64,000 nucleotides of DNA from Portulaca oleracea (GCA_029582165.1 CM055877.1:32886249-32950248); one strand, 5' to 3'; counted from the first letter of the stretch, positions 12,355 to 24,366 are shown. The notes: generated by a model from the letters alone, not told the origin. Translations and numbers: made by a program.

Positions 12355-12700
12355 AGGGGTATTCGGTGTAGAAATTTGGGGTTTTGAGTAGGGTCCGTAT
12401 CCACAGGGATGGTGTGTCAGGCAATAGGAAATTGGTATGGCTGGGTTTGAATATTCCAAAACAATAAATAAACATAAACAACTAAATTAAGGTAATTATG
12501 AATTCAAAGACAAAATTTAACCTAATCAAGAAGAAGCAATTAAACTAAAATACTAATTTACCATAAACGAAATCAAAACTGTTAAATAAGCTAATTAAAC
12601 AATGAAATAAAGGACAAGTGGAAATAGTACAACTTTAGAAAGAAAGCTAAGCAAAACCTTAAAAAAAGACTAAGTTAAAAACCCAATCAGTCGCGCCCCC

Positions 12701-12710
12701 CTTATATACT
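12701..12710 (-). promoter_or_regulatory. TATA box of the solo LTR
   Basis: The minus strand reads AGTATATAAG directly downstream of the GC-rich array, the same spacing as in related LTRs. Confidence 0.55.
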
Positions 12711-12721
12711 TTTCTAAGTCG

Positions 12722-13095
12722 GCGAAAGCGTTACGACCGTGACCCACTATGTCACGGTCGTGGGGCCTCTTTCTTGCAATTGGGGCTGCCTCACGTGGAA
12801 TCCTCACGGGCATGACCTATGGGTGTCACGGTCCTGAGGTACCTTCTGTCATGTTCTAGATTCTATTTGTCACTACCGTGAGAAATTGTGTCACTGCCAT
12901 GAGGTGCTTCCTGACTTGATCCCAGATTTCTCCTTTTGATGAGTCACGACCCTGAGGGAAAGCGTTACGGCCGTGAGAGGATGTGTCACGGACATGGCTA
13001 CCCTTCATTCTCGGGTTTTTTGACAATTCTTCCTTTGGCTCTTGGGCGGTCTGGTCACGACCGTGACCTGGTGTTTCATGGCTGTGATGTATCTT
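12722..13095. repeat. Degenerate array of GTCACG/CGTGAC words
   Basis: About ten spaced occurrences of words such as TCACGGTCGTG, TCACGACCGTGAC and GTTACGGCCGTGA. Most are dyad-symmetric and lie in otherwise unrelated spacer. Confidence 0.8.
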
Positions 13096-13311
13096 CTGGC
13101 CTGGGTTCTCTTGAGGTTCTCAAGCATAAGGCTTTTGGCTCCCACCTTCTTTGCTGTAGGCAGACTTTTTGGGGCCTTTTCCAAAATTTTCTTATAACCG
13201 TACAAGTAAACAAAAATTCATACTAATTAGCTAATAGTATAGGTAAAATCACGCATATATAATACCTTGTAAAGAACATCAATTCGGCTCGAAACGAGGC
13301 TGAACAAGGGG

Positions 13312-14300
13312 CAAAAGGGGGAATACACAAAAGGGTAGCAACAAAAGAGGGCATTTTCGAACAGAAAATCCCGATGTCCTGTTTTGTCGCGGGCGTGACA
13401 GTTGAAAACTCTAGAAACGTCGTAGGCGCGACGCTTGCGTCATGGGCGTGACCTTTCTTGGGAAGAATTCAGACATGAGGCCATCAGCAGGGTCGTGGGC
13501 GTGACCTTTTGGTTGCGGTCGTGACCCTAAGGTGGTCACGGCCGGAACAATGGAGGCTTAAAGGTCGTGACCCCAGGAGATTTCTAGCACCAAAATCTAC
13601 CAAATGCAGGGTCGTGGGCGCGACGTGACTCCGCTCCAAAAGTCTGGTGAAGAAATGTTACGATCGTGACGTTCACCTGGCTTAAAGCTTGTCGTGGTCA
13701 TGAAAGGCTTATCACGGGTGCGACGCCCCACTTTGTCCCAACTCACATTTTGGCCAAGGGATATCACGGGCGTGATGTTGGTGTCACGGACACAACGTCC
13801 CATTAGTATGCCCAAAATTACTTCTAACCCTCGCGAAGTGGACCATCGGGGTTGGTGAACGCTCCCAAGCCACTCAAAGGGGCTCTCGGTCGACATATGA
13901 CGGCCAACAGGAGCTTTGGGGTTCCCAAGTCTCGAGCGAATTGGGCCTCCTCTCGGGTGCAAATTGACGCTACCCTCTTGGCTTGAATGACAAGGAGCAT
14001 AGACCTCGGGATACTTCAATCGGTTCAATCTTCTTCTTCGATCTTCGGTGTTGTGTCTTTTGATTTGATGTGGATGATAGATGGATGGAATTTGGAAGAG
14101 TAAAAGATGAAGAATATGTTGTGTTCCCTGTTTATTTCGCATAATAAAGCAATAAAAACTGCCCGAACCCTAAAAATTGACGAAATTGCACAAAAGGGGC
14201 TGGAAAATGGGAAACCACGAACTTGAGTGATGGCTATAAATAGGCCCCGGTGGCTGCTATTTGCCCATTTTAAGCTTCAAAATTTTTGATTTTTTTTGCC
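13312..14300 (-). mobile_element. Probable outer part of the Athila-like LTR with a second GC array
   Basis: Removing the solo LTR and one AGGGG joins this to 12354. 13385-13800 carries words such as GTCGCGGGCGTGAC, GTCGTGGGCGTGACC and TCACGGGCGTGATG. The 181-codon minus frame at 13597-14142 runs through this array and has no family signature, so it is not called. A plus-strand CTATAAATAGG lies at 14231. The upper edge is a guess. Confidence 0.45.
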
Positions 14301-15185
14301 ACGGTATGGTTGTTCATAAAGGAGGTCAGTGATGCACTTGCTTTCACCAAAAATGGAGGGAGTGAAGGTGCCTTTGACCTCAAAACCTATATATTCACAT
14401 AAAAACAACACCACCAAATGCAATATAGAAATGTGGATGTAAATCAACATTTTATGTCAAAATAAACTCTAACCCACTATTAAAATTTCTTAAAAATCTA
14501 GGTAACATATGAACTTATCAATAGTACTTGTGATAGCTCAAAAATTGTAAAAGCCATCTCAAAGTCAGTGTTATACTTAAGCTGTAGTGTATGGAGGTTG
14601 GCTGATTACTCTTAATAAACTGATTAAGGATGGAGCTCAGTTGTAGGAGCATACAAGTTTCAGCCCTACCTATGTGAGCAAGAGGTGTAGCTACTTCAAG
14701 GTGCTAATGGCTTTGCTCTGGTTTGGTCACGAGAGGATGTTGGACACATGCCGGATAATAGTATCATAAGTTTAAGGTCTTTTATTTGATGAGTTACATC
14801 GGTGCATTATATCCAAATAATAAAAAAAGGATGTAAAGTTTAATACCACTATTACATTCAGACATTTGTAACTGTATTTACTAGATGGAAGTTTAATTTG
14901 CAAGAAAACTATCCGTAAGACATAACAACTTCATACTTTCTTGTGTCTTTAAGTTGTGTGATTTAATAAGCTTCTTTGATGTTGAAGTTCTTTTAGAATA
15001 TAAGTCAAGAATTCCATTTACTCGAAACAACGAAGGAATGTTGATGTATTTCTAGATGTGTGTATGGTAAGATTAAGTGGAATGAAAATTCTAAGTATTA
15101 AGCTCTAATAATGGCATAAGAAGGCTAGAGAGTCATTGGATGACTTTCTAGGCCCAAAAGGCCCATTTAAGGGTAACAAGGATCG
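14301..15185. other. Intergenic DNA, nothing recognised
   Basis: Mixed-composition DNA with no convincing coding frame or terminal repeats. Confidence 0.4.
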
Positions 15186-15783
15186 TGTTGGGTAAGATAT
15201 GGTCTATATTAGAAGTCGAGAGTACAGATTCGGAAAAGTTAGCATGTGAGGCCACAAGATGCCAAATCTGGGCACTTTGTGCTTGACACAGACTGTATCA
15301 TTGAAAACACGGTTGGTGTTGGTATGACGCGGTATGTGTCAGGCCAAAAGAAACAACATCTTATCCAATTTTCATGCTTGTTCTTGCTCTCAAGTTCTCC
15401 CATACGTATGTCATACAATCGAGCTAGAGTTGGTTGGGGTCTTCCAACTGCTTTATCCAAGATGATAAGGCACAATCCAGTCCAAGGGGTGTGCCTTTGA
15501 TTCTATCCGCCATATCCAAGAGGTGTCTTTCCAGGCACTATAAAATAGGGATGCCATTTTCCACTGTTCTTTGATTCATTCCATCCTAAGCACCTTTTCT
15601 TTGACCGTGTCTGCATCACTCCTTAAGTTTAATAAGAGAGTTTGATAAGTTTCCTATTATAGGCAAGCGTTTCATCCTATGATTATGTATGGTTGATATA
15701 TAAGTGAAAGGAGGGTAGATACACTTGCAACTTACTTAATTGTCCAAGTAAACACCCATCCTACATACACTTAATTTCCAACA
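15186..15783 (+). mobile_element. Possible solo LTR
   Basis: Begins TGTTGGG and ends TTCCAACA, which are Copia-like LTR termini. It has CTATAAAATAGGG at 15538, about 350 bp in, as an LTR promoter would. The flanking five bases (GATCG and TGTAT) do not match, so the boundaries may be wrong. Confidence 0.3.
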
Positions 15784-16088
15784 TGTATATCAAGGAATAT
15801 ATGGTATTAATTTTACCATGATTCTAATCTTTAGGAAATCACTAAACATACTTCCAAAAATCTAAAGGTAACAAGGTAATTTCAAGTTAAAGAACTAAAT
15901 TTATTTCAATAAGTTACTCAAATGGGTTTTCAAAATTAAATTCTGTGCCTAATGGCTTAAATGAAATATTATATAGCAAATACTTTAATAGATTTTAATA
16001 CTGAGGGAAACACCTATTTACCATTAAACATGACCACAACCTATTTTTCTTCTTATGTTTAGATTGAAAATATAAATTTACATATAGA
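15784..16088. other. Intergenic DNA, nothing recognised
   Basis: AT-rich and noncoding. Confidence 0.4.
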
Positions 16089-16098
16089 TCTAATTACA

Positions 16099-16605
16099 TG
16101 GTTGTTTGCATTTTGGACCCCTAAATATATGGTAATTTATTTTTTGAACCCTTGGTTTTATTATTTATTTTTTGGACCCTAATGTTTATGTGTTGAATAA
16201 AAAAGGACCTTAAAGTTTGTAGGTTGAAAAAAAAAGGCTCGTGTATTGTTTTTCATTTTCTTCTCATATTAAAGTTATAATACACCTTCCTTATTCATGT
16301 CGGAATTACTTAGATCCTGGTTACTTCAGGGTCTAATTAGTTCCGACATGAATAAGCAAGGTGTATTATATCTTTAATGTTAGTTTTAACCTTAGTCTTG
16401 AAGTTTGACACTAATTGGGAAATAAATTCAAACATGTGAAGAAAAATAAAAACAGTACACGAGACTTTTTTTTCCAACCTACAAACTTTAAGGTTTTTTT
16501 TTATTCAACCCATAAATTTTAGGGTCCAAAAAATAAATAATAAAACCAAAGGTTCAAAAAATAAATTACCCTAAATTTCAGGGTGCAAAATGCAAAAAAA
16601 AACCC
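16099..16605. mobile_element. Palindromic foldback MITE, copy 2 of 3
   Basis: Same family as 8060-8605: paired arms, a tip near 16320 (GATCCTGGTTACTTCAGGGTC), and ends GGTTGTTTGCATTTTG and, on the other strand, GGGTTTTTTTTTGCATTTTG. A perfect 10-bp duplication TCTAATTACA flanks it (16089-16098, 16606-16615). It is 507 bp and noncoding. Confidence 0.92.
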
Positions 16606-16615
16606 TCTAATTACA

Positions 16616-17175
16616 AATCTACTTATAAAGTACCTCAATTTTAAATTTAAGAAATATTGAGTTAAGATCATTTGTCCCTTATAATGCATTTCAATAAAAG
16701 TTACTCTCATTCTCCACAAAAGAAAAGTTACTTTTGGTCTAGATTTTATTTTATTTGTTTCGACTCTATAATAGTTCCTATATTCCTACTTTAATCTCAA
16801 ATATTTCAATTAAATTTTAAAATAGTTAGGGTTTTACTATTTTTATTTTGTCTAAATATTATACGTGAAAATTCCAACACGATTCTATGATCTTGTAATT
16901 TGATGCATGATCTTATTATCATAATATTTTCATACATTATAGACTCCAAGTTTGTTTTTAACAATCCAAAATTTGGTATTAAATTACCCACAAGAATATG
17001 ACTTAATATATTGGTCGGTTCATATTGAGTAGTTTTCAAAATCATTAATGTTATAGTAAATTTTTCGCAATTTCAAAAATGTAGTAGGATCTTACAATTT
17101 AATTTGATTCTACAATTAAATTTTAAATACCCCTTATTGAAGGACTAAATTTCAACTATAATTACCTTGGTGATT
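16616..17175. other. AT-rich intergenic DNA, nothing recognised
   Basis: No coding pattern or repeat structure beyond AT richness. Confidence 0.4.
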
Positions 17176-17715
17176 CACTACTAAAACATCATCTATATTG
17201 ATCATTTTCCTAACCATTTTTCATTTTAGAATAGTCGGAAATCCGATTATCAACTATTTTTCCAATCGATTTCAGCAGCAGGAGGGAAAGAGTTTGGTAG
17301 CAAAATATTTCCAATTGTTTTAGCAAAAAATGGATGATAATTTTTGACCATTTTATCTACCTAAAATTACGGTCGGAGTGCCAACCATTTTAAATTAGTT
17401 GGAAATATTCCAACCATTTCACTCACCAGTTTTCCAATTATTTTGAAAAGTGGTTGAAAGTTTTCAAATACGGTTGGTAAAATGGTTTTACAAGAAAATG
17501 AGATATTGACATAATAATAATTTTCCATCCACATTAATATAGTGATCAAAATGGTTGGTAAATTTTAGATATAATCCATTTTTCCCCCAAATAAAAAATA
17601 ATTGAAAATTTTTAAAAAGGTAAAATTATTGCGAAAATGGTTAATTTTGCCAATAATTCTAAATCAATTGGAGAGAAGGGGTCGGTCATATACTTATTCG
17701 GTTATTCCTAGTAGT
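17176..17715. mobile_element. CACTA-like fragment
   Basis: Starts CACTACTAAAACATC. The far end reads CTAGTAGT, complementary to ACTACTA. Many subterminal copies of AACCATTTT and GGTTGG-type words occur, as in CACTA ends. No 3-bp target duplication could be matched, and no transposase is present. Confidence 0.5.
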
Positions 17716-18205
17716 AAGTATTTAATGTAATAATTGATGTTTTAAGCATATAATGCAACAATTGATATATAAATTGGGCTTAAGCATATATAATGCAATA
17801 ATTTATTTATATTTTATTGGGTGGGCCAGATCGAGAAGTAGAGTCGTTATCTTGAGCGGCTATAAAATTCAGCTGCTAGCTCATCTGATCCGATCGTACT
17901 CAATCATAGTTGGCTGCCTAAATATTTAAGTAATAAAATTTGCATTAAATACACATCAAGATTTCAAGGCTGTACATAACGTGGTTTGTTTGGTCAAAAA
18001 CAAGACGGAAATCAATAATTTATATGACCCTTTTTTTTTTATTATTATTCTTTATAGTAATCATACATAGTTTTGTCCACATGAATAGCGTGGTCAGATA
18101 TTGGCCATCGCCCGATCTGTCGTTCGTGATAAGTAACATGACCAATTGTGTTATTTTTTTTTTATGTACCACATGAATAGCATAAATACTGATTTGGTCA
18201 TGCTT
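17716..18205. other. Intergenic DNA, nothing recognised
   Basis: AT-rich and noncoding, with a short T run near 18030. Confidence 0.4.
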
Positions 18206-18208
18206 ATA

Positions 18209-18745
18209 TGGTTAGTTTGTATTTTAGATCCTCAAGTTTAGGGTAGTTTATTTTCTAGACCACTGGTTTTCATTGTTAATGTTTTGGAACTTATAGTTTA
18301 TGAGATAAATAAAAAAAGATCTCAAAGTTTGTGGGCTGAAAAAAAAGCTTATAGACTATTTTCTTTTTCTTCCCATATTTGAATTGCTCTCGCGATTGAT
18401 GTAAAACTTCAAGACTCGACTTAAAACTGATATTGTAGCTATAATACACTTTTCTTACTCATGTCGAAACTACTTACTTCCCTAGTACTTAGGGTCTAAG
18501 TAGCTCCAACATAAATAAGAGAGGTAGATTATAACTTCAATATCAACTTTAACCTTAGTTCTAAAGTTTGACCAAAACCAGGAAAAAAAATTCAAACATG
18601 GGAAGGAAAAAAAGAAGGAGATAGGGACATTTTTTTAGTCCACAAATTTTAAATTTTTTTTTTATTCAGCCTACAAATTTTAGCGTCCAAAATATTAACA
18701 ATGAAAACCAAGGATTGAAAAAATAAATTACTCTATGCTTAAGAA
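18209..18745. mobile_element. Palindromic foldback MITE, copy 3 of 3
   Basis: The same arms and tip as copies 1 and 2 (TTATTCATGTCGGAA-type and CTTAGGGTCTAAG words near 18460-18505), but more diverged, with a degraded right end. No target duplication is readable, so the limits are approximate. Confidence 0.8.
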
Positions 18746-19198
18746 AAGTCATAAGTTCAATTTTTTATAGAATATATGAATATTATAAATATATATAGTA
18801 AATAGAATAGCTATTGCTTGCTGAAGAATTGCCATTGGAGAAAATCCTTCTTGCAGTCCAACTTTTATTTACAAGATTAAAACAACTTACATATATTTCT
18901 ACTGAATTTAATTCATCTTACCCTAATTTTTAAATATAAATTTGAAAAGAGTAATGGAGATTGGTGAGCAGATCTAGAAATAAATCTGGAGTCAGCATCG
19001 ATCATAGAGAGTTGAGAGAAAATGAGTGTGCTTACCTATTCATGTTCAATCATTGATTCATTGCTGCTGCATGAGGCACATTAGTTTTTGCAAAACCAAT
19101 ATTCAAAGGTGTAGTAAACGACGCGGATTGACTATTTGATTAAAAAGATGCAGCATGAAATGGCTCATTCTACTGCTTCCATTAATTATAATATTGTA
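18746..19198. other. Intergenic DNA, nothing recognised
   Basis: AT-rich and noncoding. Confidence 0.4.
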
Positions 19199-19414
19199 CT
19201 ACCTCTGTCCCTAAATAATTGTTCACTTGACTAAATTTTAATCATTGATTATTCATAAATTTCAATGATTTACAATATGAAATTATCATCATTAGAAAGA
19301 ATAGTACTAAAGTTTACAATAATATTAATTTTATATAATGTAATTCATTGTAATTTGTGAATAATCAACGATCAAAGTTTAATCAAATGGACAATTATTT
19401 AGGGCCGGAGGCAG
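19199..19414. mobile_element. Stowaway-like MITE
   Basis: TIRs CTACCTCTGTCCCTAAATAA and, on the other strand, CTGCCTCCGGCCCTAAATAA, flanked by TA (19197-19198, 19415-19416). It is 216 bp, a different subfamily from the pair at 3912-4382. Confidence 0.88.
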
Positions 19415-19599
19415 TAGTTTTGTTCAAATTAATTGTCAATGGCGTGGTACGTGATCAGCATTTTTGTCTTTCCTGCTTTTTCTTTATATTTATTTATTTA
19501 CTTATTTATACTTTCATGTTTTTCATTTCGATTCCATTTAGGATCCGTTTGGTTGATAAAACCTATTTTCAAGAAATGATTTGTTTTTATTCCTATTAC

Positions 19600-20060
19600 T
19601 TTCCTATACTAGAAGAATAAATTGTTGTGGTTAATACAATGGAAAATTTTGATAATTTTATTAGTTTCACCGTTAAAAATGTGTGTATTACCGACTAACT
19701 TTTCAAATCGATTTGAAACATTTGGAAAAATTAACCTATCTAAAAGGGTTGGTTACTTGGTTTATAATTTTCTAACTATTTTTTCTAATTTTAGGTGGGA
19801 AAAATGATTGAAAATTCTAACCACTTTTGTTAAAATGGTGAGATATTTTTTTTAATAACATTTCTCCTATTGATTGAAAACGGTATGATTACCAACTATT
19901 TTTCCAAGCGTTTTCAAACTGTAGGAAAATGCTTGATAGGAAAAATTTTCCACCATTTTTCACGCCTGAAATTAGTATAGTTGGAAAACTAGAAAAGTAT
20001 AAAACAATTGCTAAAATGGTCGGATAAAAGTGATTGATGACACACACATCTTTAGTAGTG
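19600..20060. mobile_element. CACTA-like right end
   Basis: Ends CATCTTTAGTAGTG, complementary to CACTACTAAAGATG. The interior resembles 17230-17400 in direct orientation (AACTATTTTTCCAA followed by GGAAAATG). It could be a second element, or the far end of one element starting at 17176 and split by later insertions. Confidence 0.45.
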
Positions 20061-20563
20061 TTTTATGACAATCTAGAGTCGGATAATAGGTCAAGTCGAG
20101 TCAGGTTCGTATTCGTGTAAAACTTAAACGGGTTCAAAATCCTCTGACCTGAACCTAAGCCATTTATTAAATTGGTTGAAAATTGAATCCGTTTACTATT
20201 TAAATTTTAAGCGGGTTGACCTTATTTTGACATGCTTATCCATTTTAGTAAACGTGTTAGAATAAAGTTACCAATTTACCCATTTAACCAATAACTCAAT
20301 TATACAAAACAACTCATTGTGAGATCGAAATAATGACATATCATACTCAACAGTTTACGTGGTAATATAATTTGAGTTATATGTAAGGAGATGTCTTTTA
20401 ATTCATAGTCAAAGATAAATAAGTTAAAATTACATGTCTTACGTATATTTCAGAGAGTCTTAACTGTAATTTTCACCTAAGTTAATTGATGAACGGTATA
20501 ACCGGGTAACAATTATCGAGCAAATGAGTCGACCCATTTGACATGCCTAATTCAACGGGTTAA

Positions 20564-21582
20564 AGGCCTATAAATTTTAGTGGTAAGTGACAGATATGGT
20601 AAATGTTACTTTTGTTAAGTTTTGATAATTTTTGGTCACTTTCGGTAACTTTATGTAAGTTTAGATTTAGATATGCTTTTCGAAGTATGAAATGAACAAA
20701 TTAAATCTTAGACTTTAAAAATTTATAATTTTCGATAATTTAAACAACTTCAAAATTTCAAAAATTAAAATTTAAAAATTAAAATTTAAAATTACAAAAT
20801 TACAAAAAATTTAAAACTAAAAGTTTTAAAATTTAAAATTTTATTATTTTATTTTTAAACTTTTTTAATTAAATTTTTTACAATTTAAATTTTATAATTA
20901 AACTTTTTTTAATTAATGTGCACAAAAATTTAATAATTTATTTTTTTAATAAAAAATTAAAAAAATAAAAAATAAAAAATTTAAAAAATTAAAAAAATTT
21001 TAAAATTAAAAATTTTAAAAATAAAATAAACAAAAAATAGAAAATAGAAAATTAAATGTTATAATTTTAAATTTAAAATTTAAAATTAAAAAAAATTCTA
21101 AATTCTAAAACTTTAAAATTTTATAAGTTAAAATTAAAAAAATAAAATTAAAAAATAAAAAATAAAATTTAAATTTAAAAATAAAATAGTAAAAATTAAA
21201 AATTAAAATTAAAATTAAAAATTTCAATTTAATATTAAAACTTAAAATTAAAAATTAAAAATTAAAATTAAAATTAATAACTATAATTTAAAAAAAATAA
21301 AATTAAAAGTAATATTGGAAAAATAAAAATTTAAATTTCATTTAAAATTTAAAATTTAAAATTTAAAAGTTTAAAATTTAAATTATTAAAAATAAAAAAA
21401 TAAAAATAGATAATTAAATTAAAAAGTACAAAATTGAAAAAATTTCAAATATTAAAAGAAATTAATAATGATAATAATAATAATAATGATAATAATAATA
21501 ATAATCGAATAAAAAATGGGAACTTTCAGTAAATTTCAATAAGTATTATTTAACTCTACTTTCCTTCCAAATTTACAGGCCC
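20564..21582. mobile_element. PIF/Harbinger-like non-autonomous element, AT-rich core
   Basis: The ends read AGGCCTATAAATTTTAG and, on the other strand, GGGCCTGTAAATTTGG. TAA flanks both sides (20561-20563, 21583-21585), the 3-bp duplication typical of Harbinger/Tourist elements. Rejoining the flanks restores the foldback arm, confirming the insertion. About 20750-21460 is nearly pure A+T made of AAATTAAA-like words, ending in TAA repeats at 21468-21506. No gene. Confidence 0.85.
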
Positions 21583-21974
21583 TAAGTGGGTAATTTTTCG
21601 TGTCAAAAATTGGGAAACCCCGAAAAATTCAAAAAGGTTGACCGTAACGTCGTTAATAAAATAGGTTTGACTTCGTTATTTACTGTTGTTCGTGATGTGT
21701 TTATTTATGCTAACGCTTGAACTCGTAGGACCGTTGAGGGGCTAACAAGGGTAGATTAGTATATTTTTTTCGTGAGTTAATATCTTTGTGATATTATAAT
21801 ATTATTATGTGATTAATTACGTGAATATTATTTGCTATGTGATTATATGATTATTAGTATTAATATTATTATTACTATTATTAGTATTATTAGTTTTTTT
21901 TAGAAAAATCAGGTTTTTAATTGTTTTAGTTGGGTTGGGTTAGGAGTGTTAATTGAGCCCTAATTAAGTGGGTA

Positions 21975-21982
21975 GTATAAAA
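21975..21982 (+). promoter_or_regulatory. LTR TATA box
   Basis: GTAGTATAAAAACCC followed by CTCTCCCTCTCTC, a typical plant pyrimidine-rich start region, then AAACCCTAA words. Confidence 0.65.
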
Positions 21983-22465
21983 ACCCTCTCCCTCTCTCAA
22001 ACCCAAAACCCTAATACAAAACCCTAGCCTCTCCTCCCCTCTCCTCTCCTCTCCTCTCCTCTTCTCTCTCTCCCTGCCTCGGCCCGCCTTGGTAGTGTGT
22101 CGGGCGACCACCGCAAACCAACCCTCTCTCTCTTTCTTTTCTCTCTTTTCCTCCCTCCCTCTCTGCTCGCGCGCACCCAGACGATTGCCCCGCCACCACC
22201 ACCGCACGAGGCAACCGCCACCAACCACCGTCGTCGTCCATGCCGTCGTCATCACCACCGCCGCAGTACACCGCCACCCACCGGAGTCGCCGTCGCACGA
22301 AGGGAACAACCACGACTTTTCTTGTTTGTCGCCGTTCGAAACCGCACCAACGACGCGCCACCACTCCTCCCGTCGACGCTACCGCCGTCGCCTGACGCTG
22401 TCGCCGCCCCCAGCACCGCCGACGTCAGCCGCCCGGAAACCACCGCCTCGCCCCTGCTACCCTAC

Positions 22466-24001
22466 GTAAAACCCTAACCCTAATATTACCCTAACTAACC
22501 CCTTCTTTTTCTTTTTCTTTTATTTGTTTTTAAAAATCTGATTGTAATTTATATTCTTCTTCTTATTATTATTATTATTATCAGATTTATTATTATTAAT
22601 TTCTGTTTTCTTTTAATCTTGTAAATTGGGGGAAATAGGGTATAAATTGTAATAAGTTGATATTTGTAATTATTGTGTCCTTGTATTGTTTTATTTACAT
22701 GTAATTTGTTTAATTGTTATATGTAAATTTTTATGTTGTAAATTGCTATTATGGTTGTAATAGTTAAATTGCTAAGGTTCAATTGGTTAATGTACTTTGT
22801 CCTTGTAAATCATGTTAGGGTTAGATAACATTATTTTTTTATGCACGAAATTGGAAGTTTAATATCTAGGTTAAATTCTTGTTTAACAAATTAAGTTGAT
22901 TAATTTAGATTCAATCGTTGTTAGTAATTCGTTTCTTGTTAAATCTTGATTCTTGAAAAATTAATTAGGGTTCTTGTTAAATATTACATGTTCTTTAAGT
23001 CTTTTTGATTCTTGAATTCTTGTTTTAGTTAGTAAATGAATTAGTTGTTGAGATTCTTGATTAGTAACTACATGTATATTGTTCCTTATGTTTATATTTC
23101 CTAAGTCCTCCTTGAATCTTGATTAAAGAAACCGCATGTTTAACCACCTTTGTATTACTTCGTGAAATTCTTGTTGTAGTGTTATAATATTATAACTAAT
23201 TCATGTTTTAAAATCTTTAAAACCTTGTTTACGTGTTTTATGTTCAAAGAAATTTTATTTCCTTGTACGACTTAAGTTTTAATTAAAGTTTTATTAAAGT
23301 GTTCTTGTTTTTAATAAGTTTACTTCTACAAGTTTAATTGTTGGACCTAAGTTAAGTTGGACTTTATATCTTAGACCCTAAGTATCGTTTTAAGTCCAAA
23401 TTAGAACCCCAAGACCGTTTGGTAAAGGTTAGAACCGAAATAACAAATTAATTAATAACCGTTAACGGGACAGTTATGCTAGTGCTCAGAGATCGGGTTG
23501 CCACCGCTAGTGTAATTACCTTTTGATCGAACCCTTTGGATTGGAGGTTCCCTTAGATGTTAGGAACCATAGGAATTTTACGGATCGAACGTTTGATTTG
23601 TATAACCCGAGTTATAATCTTTTTACCAGAACCTGTCAGATCTGGACCAATTGGGAAGATGGGTGTTTTTAGAGTCTTTCGGGACTGATGTGGGCTTGGT
23701 CATCAACATAGAAGTTTTAGTAGACATCCCGAGGTTTCCGAAAAGTCCAGAACCAGACCCATAGGATGTCGGGAAGTCGAGTTGTGACCCGTTTTATGTG
23801 AACGTTACAATCTGTCCTCTGCTTGCTTTTATTTATGAAAATTTTTGAGTAAAGTTTATGTGTGAACTTGTTCCTTGAGTGTGTTAAGTGTAAATTATAA
23901 ATGATAGGAACCTAAGTGTTCCTAGGGATGGGTTAGGTAGTTAATAGTTGATACTAACTTCGTTAGAACGCGTATTGATTAGATAATTATCCTTATTCTA
24001 G
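22466..24001 (+). other. Intron-like segment in the LTR leader
   Basis: Begins GTAAAACCC after CCCTAC and ends TTATTCTAG before GCCCGAGTTAG. The body is T-rich, like plant introns. The minus-strand LTR at 1-1888 goes directly from its GC-rich leader to GCCCGAG, so the 3' edge matches the AG exactly. The 5' edge is uncertain by about 20 bp because the GC-rich leaders have diverged. Confidence 0.6.
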
Positions 24002-24366
24002 GCCCGAGTTAGTGCGTGACGATAGTGAGCTCAAGTGTGTTCTCCTTATTGCTGGACTGTGACGTTATTCAGGTAATTGTCTATGCTCTAATCCCCACCG
24101 GGATGCTCTTTAAATGTGTTTTAATGTTTTCTAATCTGTTTTGATAATTGCATCCCGAAAGGGGACTTTTGTGGAATTATGACCATCTGTTTTGGATAAC
24201 TGTTTGTAATTGTTGTACCTTGTTTTATGAGTGGAGAAATTGAGGTGGTCTTTTATAAGTGGTTTTATTATTGATTTTGATAGTCTGGGTTGGGTTTGAC
24301 TTGAGAGTTGTGAGATGGGTTTGAGTAATGAATTAGTAATTCAAAGTGGAAACATTAAGCGGGTTG

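Larger units (their letters stand above)
12360..13306 (-). mobile_element. Solo LTR related to the 44606 family
   Basis: The ends TATTCGG and CTGAACA match the TGTTCSG...GAACA termini of the LTR at 44606-45863, and 12360-12480 matches that LTR by sequence (GGGATGGTGTGTCAGGCAAT). AGGGG flanks both sides (12355-12359, 13307-13311), so this is a complete 947-bp solo LTR. The lower end has TA in place of TG. It carries a palindromic GC array at 12722-13095 and a minus-strand TATA box. Confidence 0.85.

Noticed and set aside
13597..14142. 181-codon minus-strand frame
   Set aside because: Runs through the GC array of an LTR. No recognisable domain and no support for a start.
22011..22477. Several overlapping frames of 60-127 codons on both strands
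   Set aside because: They arise from CCACCACC and CTCTCC repeats in the LTR leader. No family motif, and both strands are open.
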